64,000 nucleotides of DNA from Saprospiraceae bacterium UBA7687 (GCA_002482845.1 DLGT01000141.1:51378-115377), one strand, 5' to 3'. Numbered from the stretch's first letter, positions 45,006 to 56,521 are shown. Translations and numbers: made by a program. The notes: generated by a model not told the origin, from the letters alone.

Positions 45006-45434
45006 TAATTAATTATTAAAAATTTAGAAATAACAAAAACCACAAATACACTATTATGCATATTGCATTCAACGTTTTATTCGTAAGGAGGGAGCCGCAT
45101 GTCTGGGCAAAATAAAACTACTCTGGAAACCTATGTGAGTAATTGTACGGTAAAGTTATAACTAATTGTTATTTCAACAAAGTAATGTTATCATATTTTT
45201 AACATATAGGACTATTGTTTAATATGATAAATATTTTGACTTATGAAGAAATGAACTGTTAATATAAAGTTATATCTGCGTAAATAAATTATTATTTTAA
45301 ATATAGGTGGTATTAGTAGTGTTGACAGAATATAATTATGTTTTATTGGAAGCTAAGTCGGGAAGGTATTTGATTAAATTTTATCTTAAATCAACTTATA
45401 ACCTAGCTTTAAATTACAAAATGGTTAGAAAAAA
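45006..45434. other. Intergenic leader of giant gene 1
   Basis: Mostly AT-rich, with a GC-rich island at about 45088-45108 and a small palindrome ATGCA-TAT-TGCAT at 45056-45068. An AAGGAGG precedes an ATG (45099) with 20 codons to a stop on the plus strand. Transcription of the giant gene would start in this region on the minus strand. No gene is firmly supported. Confidence 0.4.
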
Positions 45435-45480
45435 GAGATATTGGCAAGTTGGTTTTTTAAAAATAACTTGCCAATACCTC
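45435..45480 (-). terminator. Terminator of the 3519-residue giant gene
   Basis: A 16-bp stem (45435-45450 with 45465-45480; one G-T type mismatch) built on TATTGGCAAGTT/AACTTGCCAATA lies 14 nt beyond the stop. On the minus strand it is followed by a T-run. Confidence 0.8.
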
Positions 45481-45493
45481 TTTCATGCTATAT

Positions 45494-48400
45494 TTATCTA
45501 ATCAAAGTTAAGTCACCACCTCTTTTTTCTGAAGAACCATCTTTAAAGACTAACTCCATATAGTAGACATATACACCGGGTACAACAGGCTTACTTTTGA
45601 AGGTGCCATCCCAAAATGCTGAGGTGTTGTCAGGAGATAAATTTTCTCCGACAAAAAGTAAGTTGCCCCATCTGTCATAAATGCTGTACTTAGTTACTAG
45701 TGCTACATCCGCACAGTTTATGCTAAAGTATTCATTCGCATTATTTTGATTTGGAGAGAAAATATTTGGAACACATTCTGGTTTGACTCTTCTTATGGTA
45801 ATATTGATATCATCGGTAGCAATACATCCATTTTTGCTTATAACTGTGACTGTATATTTGGTGTCCACTTCGGGTTTTGCATTAAGAGAGCCTTTGTCTC
45901 TAGCTGTGTCTATTTCTATATTATTAGCTGTCCAAGTGATGCTTTCGATATCGCTGACATTATACTGGCCTTCTATAGAAAGTAAAGAATCTCTATTAAT
46001 GTTGATGGAGAAATCTTGACCTAGGTTTACAGATAATAGAGATGGAGATGTAATAATGATGATATCACTTTGGTCATTAACACAACCATTTGCGTCTCTT
46101 ACCAATACTTTGTAACTACCTACCAAAAGGTTGGAAGCTGCTAAAGCGGTACCGTATGTGATACCACCATCAAATGAAATTTCATATGGCGCTTGACCAC
46201 CGATGATATTACTTACCAAAATACTAGCGGTCTCCCCAAAACATTTTATGCTATCTACATTTAGGGTAAATGTGGGTAAATCATCTGCTTGTGTGACTAC
46301 TACATTGTCTGAAGAAGAACAGTTGGTCACCGTATCTCTAACGGTCAAAACATAATTGCCACCATTTAAAGCGGTGTAATTTTTATTAGCACCAACTATA
46401 TCATTTAATAACTTCCATTCATAGACAATATTTGGTCCTGAAGTACTCAAGTCCGTGCCTAAGATAGCAGATTGGACGGTACAGTCAATGTTTTTATCTG
46501 TTCCTGCATCAGCTACAGGCAATGGATTGATCCTTATGGTCACTTCTTCATCATCATCTGGACAAGGAGACTGAGGTGTCATGAATGAATATCTAAATAC
46601 ATAAATACCGGCTGGCCTTCCTGTGAGATCAAATCTTCCTGCAGGGTCGAATCCTGTATTTCCACCTGTCACCACAGTCCAAATACCACCAAGGTCTTCA
46701 TTGTCCAATCTATCGCCTAATATTACTTCATCGGTGGCACCGAGACAAAATTCTGCTCCTCTGGCAGTACCTGCGGATTTCGGATTGAACACAGTGATCG
46801 GTTTTATAAGCGTCGATGGACAGCCAGGTTCAGGATTTGTCACTGTATATAGCAGGTCGTACATACCTGCCGTAATATTGTTCAGATTCAAAATGCCATT
46901 TGTAATTATTAATGTTGGATTTAAAGTACTCCAAGTGCCTGGTTGATTAGGATCGCTAAATGCATTCAAATCAATATTGTTAAGGTTTGTACATAACGCA
47001 TCAATATCACCCAACTCAATGTCTGTACAATTACAATTATCTGTAATTCTGATCGTGACAGGATAAGTGCTATTTTGACATGGAAGTTCATTGTCAATAT
47101 CATAAGTGAAGTTCAGGACAAATCCAGGAGCGAATCCTTCAATATTAATAATACTAGCGATAACATTACCATCAACATCTTTCCATTGTCCGGTGGAACC
47201 ACTAACTATTAATCCATTCAAATCAAATGTTTTAATGCCATTGTCACCATTACAAAGTAAAGAATCTACTTTCAAATTTACTTCTTTTTTTGCAATAATA
47301 TTCAAACTAAACTCACCAAATCTTGGACAAGCACCCGAGGACGGTGGATTTAAGGTATATCTTACCCTATATAGACCTTCTGGTAATCCTGTCGCATCTA
47401 AAATATTCGAAGTTAATGGAATATTGACATTTCCTGGACCAGTTACAGTAAAATCTCCTGGTGCAATTGTGGTAGGAGTAACAATCGTTGTGTTTAAATC
47501 TAAGATGCCAGCATCGTTACACAAATCACAATCTCCAGCTAAACAATCAATGGCTGTGTCGGGGCAATTACAATCTTTGACAGTGACTGTAACTTCTACG
47601 GAAACCGGTAGACAAGGAGATGGCAAAGTGATAGGCGGCGTGTACCTGAATACAAAAGATGTTCCTGGTACTTGCCCGACAAAATCGACTATACTTGAAG
47701 CAGGAATCGTCAACAATGGCGTGGCAGGGCTGATTTGCTCCCATGTGCCATTAGTAGTATATCCTGGTTGTAAAAGACTAGTTAATCTAAGGTCTGTCGC
47801 TCCATTTCCAGTTTGTGCTGAACAGGCTTCCCCGTCATTGAGCTTTTCAGCTACTGGTTGATTTCTAATTCGGATCGTCTTATTAAATATCGTTTGACAA
47901 TCTGGAGGGAAGTTTCCGGTCAATTCAAAAGTTACTACATAAGGTGTAGGACTTGCTGCTACACTAAAAGGATTTATAAAGTTTCCATTTGTAATGGTTA
48001 AAGGTGCTGCAGCTGTCCATGTTCCTGTAATATTGGAAGGATCAATGGTAAATCTAGTTGGATCTTCTAGGTCTAATAAATTCATTGAACCGTTACATAA
48101 CTCATCATTTGCTAAAACTACCAAAGGACACGAACAATTTCTGATAATAACTTCTACAATAGCAGTTCTAGGTAAGCAAGGTGCAATGGCTGTTGTTGTG
48201 TATTGGAATCTAAGTGTGTCACGTGCCATTCCTGTCACATCTATATTTGGCAAAGTACCAGCGGGCATTGCGCCATCTATTTGTGTCCAACTTCCCGGTG
48301 AAGGTTCCATTAAACCAATAAGTAACGTATCCAAATTTGCCATGGTGCCGCCGGATCCTATATCTTCATTACATAAAGAAATATTTCGTGTGGAGACTGA

Positions 48401-51400
48401 AGGTGCTGGAGAGACAACCAAAGTATTTTCAATAAACTTAGGGCAGTTTCCGGGTGAAGGTGGATTGTAGGTAAACCTTAATGTATAAGTACCAGGTATC
48501 GCCCCATTGACAGAGATGTTGTTTCCTGTGACAGTCGGAAATGGGGTAGGTGATGGCGCAACCACTGTCCAATCTCCGGGTATAGGAGGTGTTTGATTTA
48601 AGAAAGTATTATTTAGATTGTATGGCGTATTACTACTATTACATAATGGACCTATCGGTCTAATGGCAGGATTAGGACAAGCACAATTAAGCACATTGAC
48701 TAGGATGGTATCAGATACATTTACACATGGATCCACGGCAGAGTCAGTAGTGAATACAAATCTAAAGGTGCCAGCACTTGTAACACTGGTAAAATCTACG
48801 TTTCCCCAATTGGAAGTATTAACGGTTGCATTATCAATGTTGAACCATTGTCCATTCATAGTATCTCCTAAAGACACAAAATCGATGGAGATAGGGCCAA
48901 TTCCAGTATTTACACGGCAGACATCTACAGAACTAGGTAAGTTTAGAGATGGTGATAAATAATTGGTAACCATACCTATCCCACCACCTTCGCATGCTCC
49001 ATTTGTGACTTCTACGCTGTATGAGCCAGGTAGCGTTACTTGTTGGAATTGACCTGAACCGAGAGGTAGATTGTTGCTATCAAACCATTGATATGTGTCA
49101 AAACCATTTCCAGCATTCAATGAATCTAGGCTATTGTCACAAATGCTGACTGGAGAGATTTGGACAGTTATAAATGATTCTTCAGTTATAGTGGAAGATG
49201 CTACTGCTGTACAATTATTACCATTGGTCACTGTAACTGTATAGACTCCTGGTGTAGAAATAGGCCCTGTACCTGCGCTTAGTTCACTGAAGCCATTTGG
49301 ACCAGACCAAACGTATGAAGTTCCTCCTGTCGCAGTGAGCTGTGTAGTTTCGCCAGGGCAAAATGAAGTAGCTCCAGATATTCCAGCGGTTGGCAAAGGA
49401 TTGACCGTGATCAACACACTGGCTACGCTTACACATCCATTGTTTGTCACTGTAACGGAATATTGTGTGGTTTGAGAAGGGCTAACAATAATTGAATTAC
49501 CGCTGCCTGCAGGACTCCACTCGTATACCCCATTAGGGAAACTTGCAGAATTTGTCACAGAAATAGTGGCGCTTTGACCAAGACAAATACTTGCAGGAGG
49601 ACTTAATAAAACTTGTGTACCTGAGGTAAGCGGTATAACTAATTCTTCTGTTAAATAAGAACACCCACCGTCTTCTTCTACTAGGATTCTGAAACAATTG
49701 ATCAATGATAAATCTACATCTTCAAAAACACCGTCAGGATCGGTGGTTTGATATGCAGGACCTGTGCCATTCATGGAATACACCAATCCACCACTACAAT
49801 CTACCAAGCTAAATGTAGGAGGTAAACCACTTTCAGATAAATAGTCTTGAATGAGAATATCTGCTGAAGTAGCACCACATGGAGGCTGTATAAAACCAAT
49901 ATTCACAGAAGGAGCATCTAGAATATCTATGGTCACATCTTTAGAAATATTACAACCATACTGATCCGTCAAGGTCACAGTGATGGTATATGGGGTGAAT
50001 TCTGGGTTTGAGAAAGGGATATCGACTACTAAAGAGCCATTTTGATCTGTGGCGTATAATTGAGGTGGATATACCCAACTGATGACTAATGGACTGCCAT
50101 TGCCAATGATATTTGTGGTTTCAAAAACGCCTTCATTTGCACAAGTTGTCAGATCTTGAGGCGTAACTGTAAAACTTAATGGATCCAGTTTATTGACATC
50201 TACACTTTGTGTACCTGTACATCCTTTATCATCTGTCACTGTCACTCTGTAATTATTTGGTCCTGATTGGGTAGCGATCACTGTTGGTGTGCTTGCCCCA
50301 TTAGACCAATTGTAATTCACATAATTGCCAGATCCACCAATGACTATAGGTTCAATGACCACACCATCGGGGTCTTCAAAACAAATATTGATATCAGGAA
50401 TGGTCACGATCAGATCGGGATATATAGTTACATTGAGGGTATCAGGTTTGTTTTTGCAATAAAGATTTGGGTCTTCTGAATATATGATGTACTGTTGAAC
50501 TGTTACAGATGAAGATGTATTGGTTAGAAAGTCATTAAGCGTGCCACTGCCACCAAAAAACTGATGATCTAAAGCCCCTGTGACATCTGGGTTTGGAATT
50601 TGTTCTACTATTATTGATACATTTGAAGCTGGCGTGACTGTGGTGAGCAAAGTATTGACAAAACCTTCATAGCAAAGGTCTTTATCGGTTACATTTACTC
50701 TAGGAGGCAGTTCACAATCCACTTTCCAATCAGGGCCTATCTGTGCGAAGTCAAGCTTGCACTCGGCTATTAGATCTTCGTAACATCCAGTAACCCCATC
50801 ACTAGTTGTAATAAAATTAAATCTCAATCCTTCTTTGGATTTACAATCGTTAAAATCAACGTATTCTTGTACTTTAAGGTTAACACAGAATAAAATTGTA
50901 ACGACGGACTCACCTATACCAAACATAGTAGATGGTCTGCAGTCATTATCGCATCTATCTCCTCCTGGTGAATTCCAAAACCAACCATCTGGCATTGGTG
51001 ATCCAGGAAGTAAAGGAGGGGAACAAGGACAAGTTTGGCAACCTGTGTGACAAAGTTTTAACTTACCAGTAAAAGGATCTGTATAAGTACAAAGGTAAGG
51101 CATTTGTTCTGTAATGGTCGATGCACAAAGTGGAGCGTTTTCTGGGATCCATTCTGGTAAGTCAGGTGTACTCGATGTAATATTGGTTGGGTCAAAGGCA
51201 TTTAAATCCCATCCAGGACCAAAATCAGGAAACAAACCCTGAAGCCAATCGTCACCAGTTTCAGATGCATCATAAGTGAATCTAGTACATATTCTTACTT
51301 CTTCTCCTGGACAGAAGAATGGATCTTGTGAAGGTCTATCACTACTTCGCTCGAAGATACCCCAAACAGCAGTAGGAGTACAACCTTCATCGCCTATGCA

Positions 51401-54400
51401 AGAAACACAATTTGCGGACGTCCAAACACTTATCGTGAAAGTGGGATCATCAATGACACCATCACCACTGACAGCAATCCAATAAGTGGTGACACCCGGC
51501 TGAACTCCTACACTATGGACCAAAGGATTGGCATCGCTATTACTACATGGGACTGTACCGACTTGTGTCAAATCATCGCACATACCTGAATAAATTGACC
51601 AAACTGGATCCCAACTGCCATTTGACTCGACAGTTGTTCCTATCTGGACAGCATCTGCATCCACTTCTACTTGGAACCAGACGGTAGGTAAAGTGCTTGC
51701 GCCACAATCTGTAATAATCGTTTCTGGACAGGCTAATTCTAAACAACCTGGTACCACTACTGGTACGAAACTACCGCAATTAGGATCAGTAGGATTGGGC
51801 ATTATGGTTGCAGTGACATCGACACAATTTTCTGCTAAATCACATCTTACAAGGGGATTAATAAAAATAGTAAAGTCGCCACAATCCGATTCTGATGTTG
51901 CTACTTTTATCCAGATGACATCACCAGGAGCATAACAATTTATTTCTATGTTAGCAGGCATGCCAGAACATGTAAATGATGTAGGGTTAAATAGAGAAGT
52001 TGATGGTCCAGCTGCCGTACCTTGTAAAACTTCAATAGTAGTATTATTAGCAATGGGATTAGACCCAGACGGAGCTATTTGAATGGTAATACCTTGTTCG
52101 GTACCAGCCGTATAGGTGTACCAAACTGCGTCGTCATTTGATGCAGATGGACATGCTACATTAGGCACGTCACCTGTAGGGGAATCATTGGATCCTATCG
52201 CGCAACATGTTGTACTCGTGTGGTCACCATTTAAAACCAATGCAAAAGGTGGTCTTGGTGATGCAGGATCAGGGTCATCATTACTAGGTAATACATTTTG
52301 TCTGATATTATAGGAAAATGTACCTTCAGTAGGATTGGAAATAATCAAGAAGTATGTCTCTCCACCCGTCACAGGAATTCCCATAGTATTAGCATTCGTA
52401 AGACATTCAAATCCACCTAAGGCCGTTGGGTTTGTACAGGCAGTACTTGTAAGTAATGCATATGAAAATCCAGGCGTCATATCTGTAATGTCAATGGTTG
52501 AAGAGCCAGCATCCACCGTAAACTGATACCAAACAGTTGGATCTGTATCAAAATTACAACTACCACTATTAAAGGTTTCAGGACAAGCATTGGTATTACA
52601 GCCATTAATCGGAATGTATTCACATGTTATTCCAGCCATATTTATCACAATGGCTTCATCACATTCGTCGCCTAAGTTTGGATCATAACTACCTGCGGGA
52701 CACATTCTATCATCTACCAATTGGGAAATAGTTATTAAAAAATCACCAGCAGCAATTGAACTAGTTGCTATTTGGAGATCATACGTACCTGGTTGTAGAC
52801 ATTCGATGACTTGATTTACTTTTGCAGGAAAACAAAGTTGGGATGTTATTAAGTTTGAGTTACAACCATCTTCAAAGATACCCGCAGTGATAGGGCCCAT
52901 TAAGGGTGTGCCATTGGTCATAACTTGATCTATCAAAAGATTAATACCGTAACTTCCTGGATCTACTGTAAACTGGTACCAAACAGAGTTTTCAGATTGA
53001 TCTGGCGTACAATCTGGAATGGTATAATCACCACCTGCACAGAGATTAAATTGATCGGTCAGTGTACCACCCAAACCAAGATCGAATGCGGTCAAATCTG
53101 CGCATTTATCGTCATTTGCAGGTCCGATATTGAATTTTACATTAAAATCAAAATTACCACCTGTGTCTCCATATGATGAAATAGCTATTAAATATTGTTG
53201 ACCAGGTACAAGTGGGCCTATATTGCCAAAAACGTCATTTAAACCATCAAAACATTGATTCGTAATAGCATTCAATGCTGAACAATCTGGTCCAAAATCA
53301 AAGACATTCATAAATGGTGTACCAGACCCTGAGTATGCCGTATAAGTGAAATCCATAGTAGGCTGTTGGCCAGCTATACCAGGTGCTGTAAATGTATACC
53401 ATGAAGTTTCTTCAGCATTAAAATTACAAGCTCCAAATATTTCACCTGGTGGAAGTGTTTCTGGACAAGCATTAATTGTGGATGAGGTAAATGGTAACGA
53501 AACACACAAATCTGCCGAACCAATGACGATTTGACTAGCATTGGTACAAAAATCGTTAACGGGTCCAGCATTATTTCCTTGTGTAGCTGTGATTGTATAG
53601 GTATTCGCATTGGCAGCAGATGTACCTACCATAATCTGATATGTTCCGGGCGGCAAGCAATTAAACTCAACAGTTCCATCTCCATTACATTCTTCATTGA
53701 TCACGACTTGATTACATGGATTGAGAGCATCATAGATGGCAATGGATGGAGATGTAAGCCCAGTTACTAAGATTGAAATTCTATCAAATCCAGGATCTAA
53801 AGTAAATGAATACCATAAACTATTGGTTACAGGTGAACCGCCACATGTATTGTCTTCCGTTGCACAGTTGTTATCTTGATTGTTTAATGGAACAGCATTA
53901 CTAAGCGCAACGCTTGTAAAACCTGGTAAACAAGGATTATCATTTGGTATAAATTGATTGTACCTGATGTCAAAGTTGACATTGCCCTGTGCTCCTTGGG
54001 TACCTATTGCGATATAATAAGTAACACCCGCATTTACCAAAATAGGGGTGCCATTGGTGCCATTTCCAGAAAGGCAACTTCCTCCTGCAGGAATCAGACC
54101 AGGGCCTGGATTTGGACATGATTCAAAAACCGTAAGATTTGTGGAAGCAGAAATATTTTCTATTTCTATAGACACCGTATTAGGTATAGGCGGCGTGAAA
54201 GAATACCAAACTACTGACTCAGATGAATAATCAAAAGCACAGCCAGGCACTGTAAACTCTTCTGGACAGGAGCCAATAGTTGTAATAGGTGTCGTAGTGA
54301 AAAAATCACAAATTGGGTTATCTGGTATAGGTTGGGCATTTATACACAGATCATTAGGCGCAGTCGTGTTTATTTGGCTTACTATAATATTGAAAGGTCC

Positions 54401-56053
54401 AGCATTGGCAGTTGAAGAAGAAACGAAAACGCGAATTTGTTGTGGAACTGGACAATCGATGATGACTTGAGATGAACAACTGCCAGATACGTCTGTAAGT
54501 AGGGTAGCACAGTCAGCTTCATATATTTGGATGACACCACCTACTAGACTAGTGCTTATTTCCAATGATGCTACACCACCCGGAATTGTAAAACTATACC
54601 ATACGGATGATTCATCACTATCTCCACCACATGCAGCAACATCAGCGGTAGCACATAAATTAGTCAATCCATTGTTATTTCCTTGATTTATGATTGTTGG
54701 GTTGGTGCAAAGATCATTAGTAGGCAAGATTGATTTTTCTGTAATTTCAATAGTAAAAGGACCTTCAAGGCCTAATTGTCCAGCTACAAGTAGAAAATAA
54801 GCTGTATTTGGTGTCACTACTATGTCTTCGAGTGTACCATCGGTTGTACAACTTCCTGCAAGTGGTGTACCAGCACAAGAAGTAAATAATCCGAAATCCA
54901 CAGCCAATCCTGAAATAGTTACTTCTAAAAAATTAGTAGATGCATTAGTTGTAAAACGATACCAAGTGGCAGGGCCTTGTGAAAAGTCGCATCCGCCAAA
55001 ATTGAATGAAGTCGGCTCAGGACAAAAACCAGTATTATCGCTGTTAAACATATTTGGACTTTTGCATATAGGTTCGGTCAATGTTAGTGATTCACCCATG
55101 GCGCAAAGATCATTTCCAGTTTGTAAACTTTCTGTAATGGTTAATGAAAAAATGCCAGCATTTGCATCAGGTGATGAAACAAATATTTTTATAGTTTGTG
55201 GTATCGGGCAGTCAATGGTAACATTATTTGTACATGGATTATTGACATCCATTAAAGGCGTAATACAATCATTTTCATATACTTGAATAACACTATTGGG
55301 TAAGTCTGAAACCAAATTTATAGATGAAATTCCAGAGACAACAGCATATTCATACCACACTGAAGCTTCGTTGGCATTGCCAATACAAGGCGTCAAGTCT
55401 TGACTAGAGCATACATTTGTTAAGTTTGCATTTGTACCTGATGAAACAATTATCGGATTTGCGCAATCATCATTACTCAGATTTGATTGAAATAATGTAA
55501 TACCAAAGGGACCTGCATTGACAAGATCATTAATTATTCTCACTTTGTACGTTCCGGGTGTAACCGATACACATTGATTACCTAAGCCATTGCTAAATAA
55601 TATTTGCTCATTAGCACCCATACAATTATCATAAATTGCTACTATGGTATTTGTATTTGCCATATTGTCAAATACTATCCTTATCCTATTATTTGGGGCT
55701 ACTACAGTAAATTCGTACCAAACGTCAACCCAAGGAACAGTAATACCAACTGGTGGCGCAATAGTAGCACCTTCATCATTCTGTCCTAGTGTCGTTCCTG
55801 CATCAGAAACACTATTCATTAAAATTGATGATAAAGTATTAGCACAATCATCTTCTCCTTGTATAACGCTGGAAGAATGTCTAATAAAACCTAAAAATGG
55901 AAAGTCGGATATATTTCTTTTTTCTAGAAAAAGATTTTGTACGGCATTATAATTCTTAATGTCAATTTTACTAATCGAATTTAGACTTAGTACAGATTGT
56001 GGGATCAAAAAAAAATGAACACAAATAAATAGGGATAAAAGTAAACTTCTCAC
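45494..56053 (-). CDS. Giant T9SS type B surface protein with PPC-like repeats (paralog 2)
   Basis: 3519 residues with the same plan as the neighbouring giant. A signal peptide and an ISDFPFL region are followed by about eleven PPC-like repeats with WYxFT cores (about 75-1560). The Cys-rich block is at about 1565-1780 (WGIFERSSDRP ... GCQTCPCSPPLLP ... CKLDFAQIGPDWKVDC). PKD/Ig-like modules, four NCxCP-bounded modules, a SprB-like repeat and the CHU_C type B sorting domain (about 3424-3519) complete it. The two proteins align along their C-terminal ~1950 residues almost without gaps; most of the length difference is in the PPC array. It begins with GTG at 56053; no in-frame ATG precedes the signal peptide. 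It is probably surface-displayed, with binding partner unknown. Confidence 0.86.
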   Translation of the reverse strand: MRSLLLSLFICVHFFLIPQSVLSLNSISKIDIKNYNAVQNLFLEKRNISDFPFLGFIRHSSSVIQGEDDCANTLSSILMNSVSDAGTTLGQNDEGATIAPPVGITVPWVDVWYEFTVVAPNNRIRIVFDNMANTNTIVAIYDNCMGANEQILFSNGLGNQCVSVTPGTYKVRIINDLVNAGPFGITLFQSNLSNDDCANPIIVSSGTNANLTNVCSSQDLTPCIGNANEASVWYEYAVVSGISSINLVSDLPNSVIQVYENDCITPLMDVNNPCTNNVTIDCPIPQTIKIFVSSPDANAGIFSLTITESLQTGNDLCAMGESLTLTEPICKSPNMFNSDNTGFCPEPTSFNFGGCDFSQGPATWYRFTTNASTNFLEVTISGLAVDFGLFTSCAGTPLAGSCTTDGTLEDIVVTPNTAYFLLVAGQLGLEGPFTIEITEKSILPTNDLCTNPTIINQGNNNGLTNLCATADVAACGGDSDESSVWYSFTIPGGVASLEISTSLVGGVIQIYEADCATLLTDVSGSCSSQVIIDCPVPQQIRVFVSSSTANAGPFNIIVSQINTTAPNDLCINAQPIPDNPICDFFTTTPITTIGSCPEEFTVPGCAFDYSSESVVWYSFTPPIPNTVSIEIENISASTNLTVFESCPNPGPGLIPAGGSCLSGNGTNGTPILVNAGVTYYIAIGTQGAQGNVNFDIRYNQFIPNDNPCLPGFTSVALSNAVPLNNQDNNCATEDNTCGGSPVTNSLWYSFTLDPGFDRISILVTGLTSPSIAIYDALNPCNQVVINEECNGDGTVEFNCLPPGTYQIMVGTSAANANTYTITATQGNNAGPVNDFCTNASQIVIGSADLCVSLPFTSSTINACPETLPPGEIFGACNFNAEETSWYTFTAPGIAGQQPTMDFTYTAYSGSGTPFMNVFDFGPDCSALNAITNQCFDGLNDVFGNIGPLVPGQQYLIAISSYGDTGGNFDFNVKFNIGPANDDKCADLTAFDLGLGGTLTDQFNLCAGGDYTIPDCTPDQSENSVWYQFTVDPGSYGINLLIDQVMTNGTPLMGPITAGIFEDGCNSNLITSQLCFPAKVNQVIECLQPGTYDLQIATSSIAAGDFLITISQLVDDRMCPAGSYDPNLGDECDEAIVINMAGITCEYIPINGCNTNACPETFNSGSCNFDTDPTVWYQFTVDAGSSTIDITDMTPGFSYALLTSTACTNPTALGGFECLTNANTMGIPVTGGETYFLIISNPTEGTFSYNIRQNVLPSNDDPDPASPRPPFALVLNGDHTSTTCCAIGSNDSPTGDVPNVACPSASNDDAVWYTYTAGTEQGITIQIAPSGSNPIANNTTIEVLQGTAAGPSTSLFNPTSFTCSGMPANIEINCYAPGDVIWIKVATSESDCGDFTIFINPLVRCDLAENCVDVTATIMPNPTDPNCGSFVPVVVPGCLELACPETIITDCGASTLPTVWFQVEVDADAVQIGTTVESNGSWDPVWSIYSGMCDDLTQVGTVPCSNSDANPLVHSVGVQPGVTTYWIAVSGDGVIDDPTFTISVWTSANCVSCIGDEGCTPTAVWGIFERSSDRPSQDPFFCPGEEVRICTRFTYDASETGDDWLQGLFPDFGPGWDLNAFDPTNITSSTPDLPEWIPENAPLCASTITEQMPYLCTYTDPFTGKLKLCHTGCQTCPCSPPLLPGSPMPDGWFWNSPGGDRCDNDCRPSTMFGIGESVVTILFCVNLKVQEYVDFNDCKSKEGLRFNFITTSDGVTGCYEDLIAECKLDFAQIGPDWKVDCELPPRVNVTDKDLCYEGFVNTLLTTVTPASNVSIIVEQIPNPDVTGALDHQFFGGSGTLNDFLTNTSSSVTVQQYIIYSEDPNLYCKNKPDTLNVTIYPDLIVTIPDINICFEDPDGVVIEPIVIGGSGNYVNYNWSNGASTPTVIATQSGPNNYRVTVTDDKGCTGTQSVDVNKLDPLSFTVTPQDLTTCANEGVFETTNIIGNGSPLVISWVYPPQLYATDQNGSLVVDIPFSNPEFTPYTITVTLTDQYGCNISKDVTIDILDAPSVNIGFIQPPCGATSADILIQDYLSESGLPPTFSLVDCSGGLVYSMNGTGPAYQTTDPDGVFEDVDLSLINCFRILVEEDGGCSYLTEELVIPLTSGTQVLLSPPASICLGQSATISVTNSASFPNGVYEWSPAGSGNSIIVSPSQTTQYSVTVTNNGCVSVASVLITVNPLPTAGISGATSFCPGETTQLTATGGTSYVWSGPNGFSELSAGTGPISTPGVYTVTVTNGNNCTAVASSTITEESFITVQISPVSICDNSLDSLNAGNGFDTYQWFDSNNLPLGSGQFQQVTLPGSYSVEVTNGACEGGGIGMVTNYLSPSLNLPSSVDVCRVNTGIGPISIDFVSLGDTMNGQWFNIDNATVNTSNWGNVDFTSVTSAGTFRFVFTTDSAVDPCVNVSDTILVNVLNCACPNPAIRPIGPLCNSSNTPYNLNNTFLNQTPPIPGDWTVVAPSPTPFPTVTGNNISVNGAIPGTYTLRFTYNPPSPGNCPKFIENTLVVSPAPSVSTRNISLCNEDIGSGGTMANLDTLLIGLMEPSPGSWTQIDGAMPAGTLPNIDVTGMARDTLRFQYTTTAIAPCLPRTAIVEVIIRNCSCPLVVLANDELCNGSMNLLDLEDPTRFTIDPSNITGTWTAAAPLTITNGNFINPFSVAASPTPYVVTFELTGNFPPDCQTIFNKTIRIRNQPVAEKLNDGEACSAQTGNGATDLRLTSLLQPGYTTNGTWEQISPATPLLTIPASSIVDFVGQVPGTSFVFRYTPPITLPSPCLPVSVEVTVTVKDCNCPDTAIDCLAGDCDLCNDAGILDLNTTIVTPTTIAPGDFTVTGPGNVNIPLTSNILDATGLPEGLYRVRYTLNPPSSGACPRFGEFSLNIIAKKEVNLKVDSLLCNGDNGIKTFDLNGLIVSGSTGQWKDVDGNVIASIINIEGFAPGFVLNFTYDIDNELPCQNSTYPVTIRITDNCNCTDIELGDIDALCTNLNNIDLNAFSDPNQPGTWSTLNPTLIITNGILNLNNITAGMYDLLYTVTNPEPGCPSTLIKPITVFNPKSAGTARGAEFCLGATDEVILGDRLDNEDLGGIWTVVTGGNTGFDPAGRFDLTGRPAGIYVFRYSFMTPQSPCPDDDEEVTIRINPLPVADAGTDKNIDCTVQSAILGTDLSTSGPNIVYEWKLLNDIVGANKNYTALNGGNYVLTVRDTVTNCSSSDNVVVTQADDLPTFTLNVDSIKCFGETASILVSNIIGGQAPYEISFDGGITYGTALAASNLLVGSYKVLVRDANGCVNDQSDIIIITSPSLLSVNLGQDFSININRDSLLSIEGQYNVSDIESITWTANNIEIDTARDKGSLNAKPEVDTKYTVTVISKNGCIATDDINITIRRVKPECVPNIFSPNQNNANEYFSINCADVALVTKYSIYDRWGNLLFVGENLSPDNTSAFWDGTFKSKPVVPGVYVYYMELVFKDGSSEKRGGDLTLIR

Positions 56054-56521
56054 AAATCAAAAGTTTTGAATTATACAATCAACTCAAAGAGACTTGAGTC
56101 ATTCATTAACAAAATAATTGTAAAGTGGGAACTTACTATTAAATACCAAATAATTAAACGTGTTTATTTGGACAACATATTGTAAAGGTATGGTTTAAGA
56201 TTTATCCAACCAAATATTATTGTTATTTTAATCGTTTTCTAATATACTAACAAAATCTTATTATTTCGTTTTTCGACGAGTGCAATAATATTATTTTGTT
56301 TAATGTGATATTACGACAAAATAGTTTATTTTGGTAGGGTCAATCTAGCAGTTCCAAATAATATTTTTTTTTGAAAGTAAAATGAATTCGTCGAAATTTC
56401 AATTCTACATATATGTGCAAATAAAATTTTTCCTTTTCCAAGGCTTTTTTTGGAAGTTTTGATTTAAATGATTTGTTTTACGCTTTATTAGTTTTATTTA
56501 ACCATTTAAAGTTCACAAATT
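56054..56521. other. Divergent intergenic region, no gene recognised
   Basis: 468 very AT-rich bases between the divergent giant gene 2 and the symporter gene; both promoters must lie here. A short inverted repeat, ACTCAAA...TTGAGT, is near 56090-56100. No ORF or RNA is supported. Confidence 0.5.

Noticed and set aside
45307..45501. 64-codon plus-strand frame between the giants
   Set aside because: It runs through the terminator hairpin of giant gene 2 and into its coding end; no recognisable protein features.
47106..47861. Long plus-strand open frame (251 codons) inside giant gene 2
   Set aside because: It is antisense to a well-supported domain array; biased codons of the minus frame leave the opposite frame open. 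No family motif or start context.
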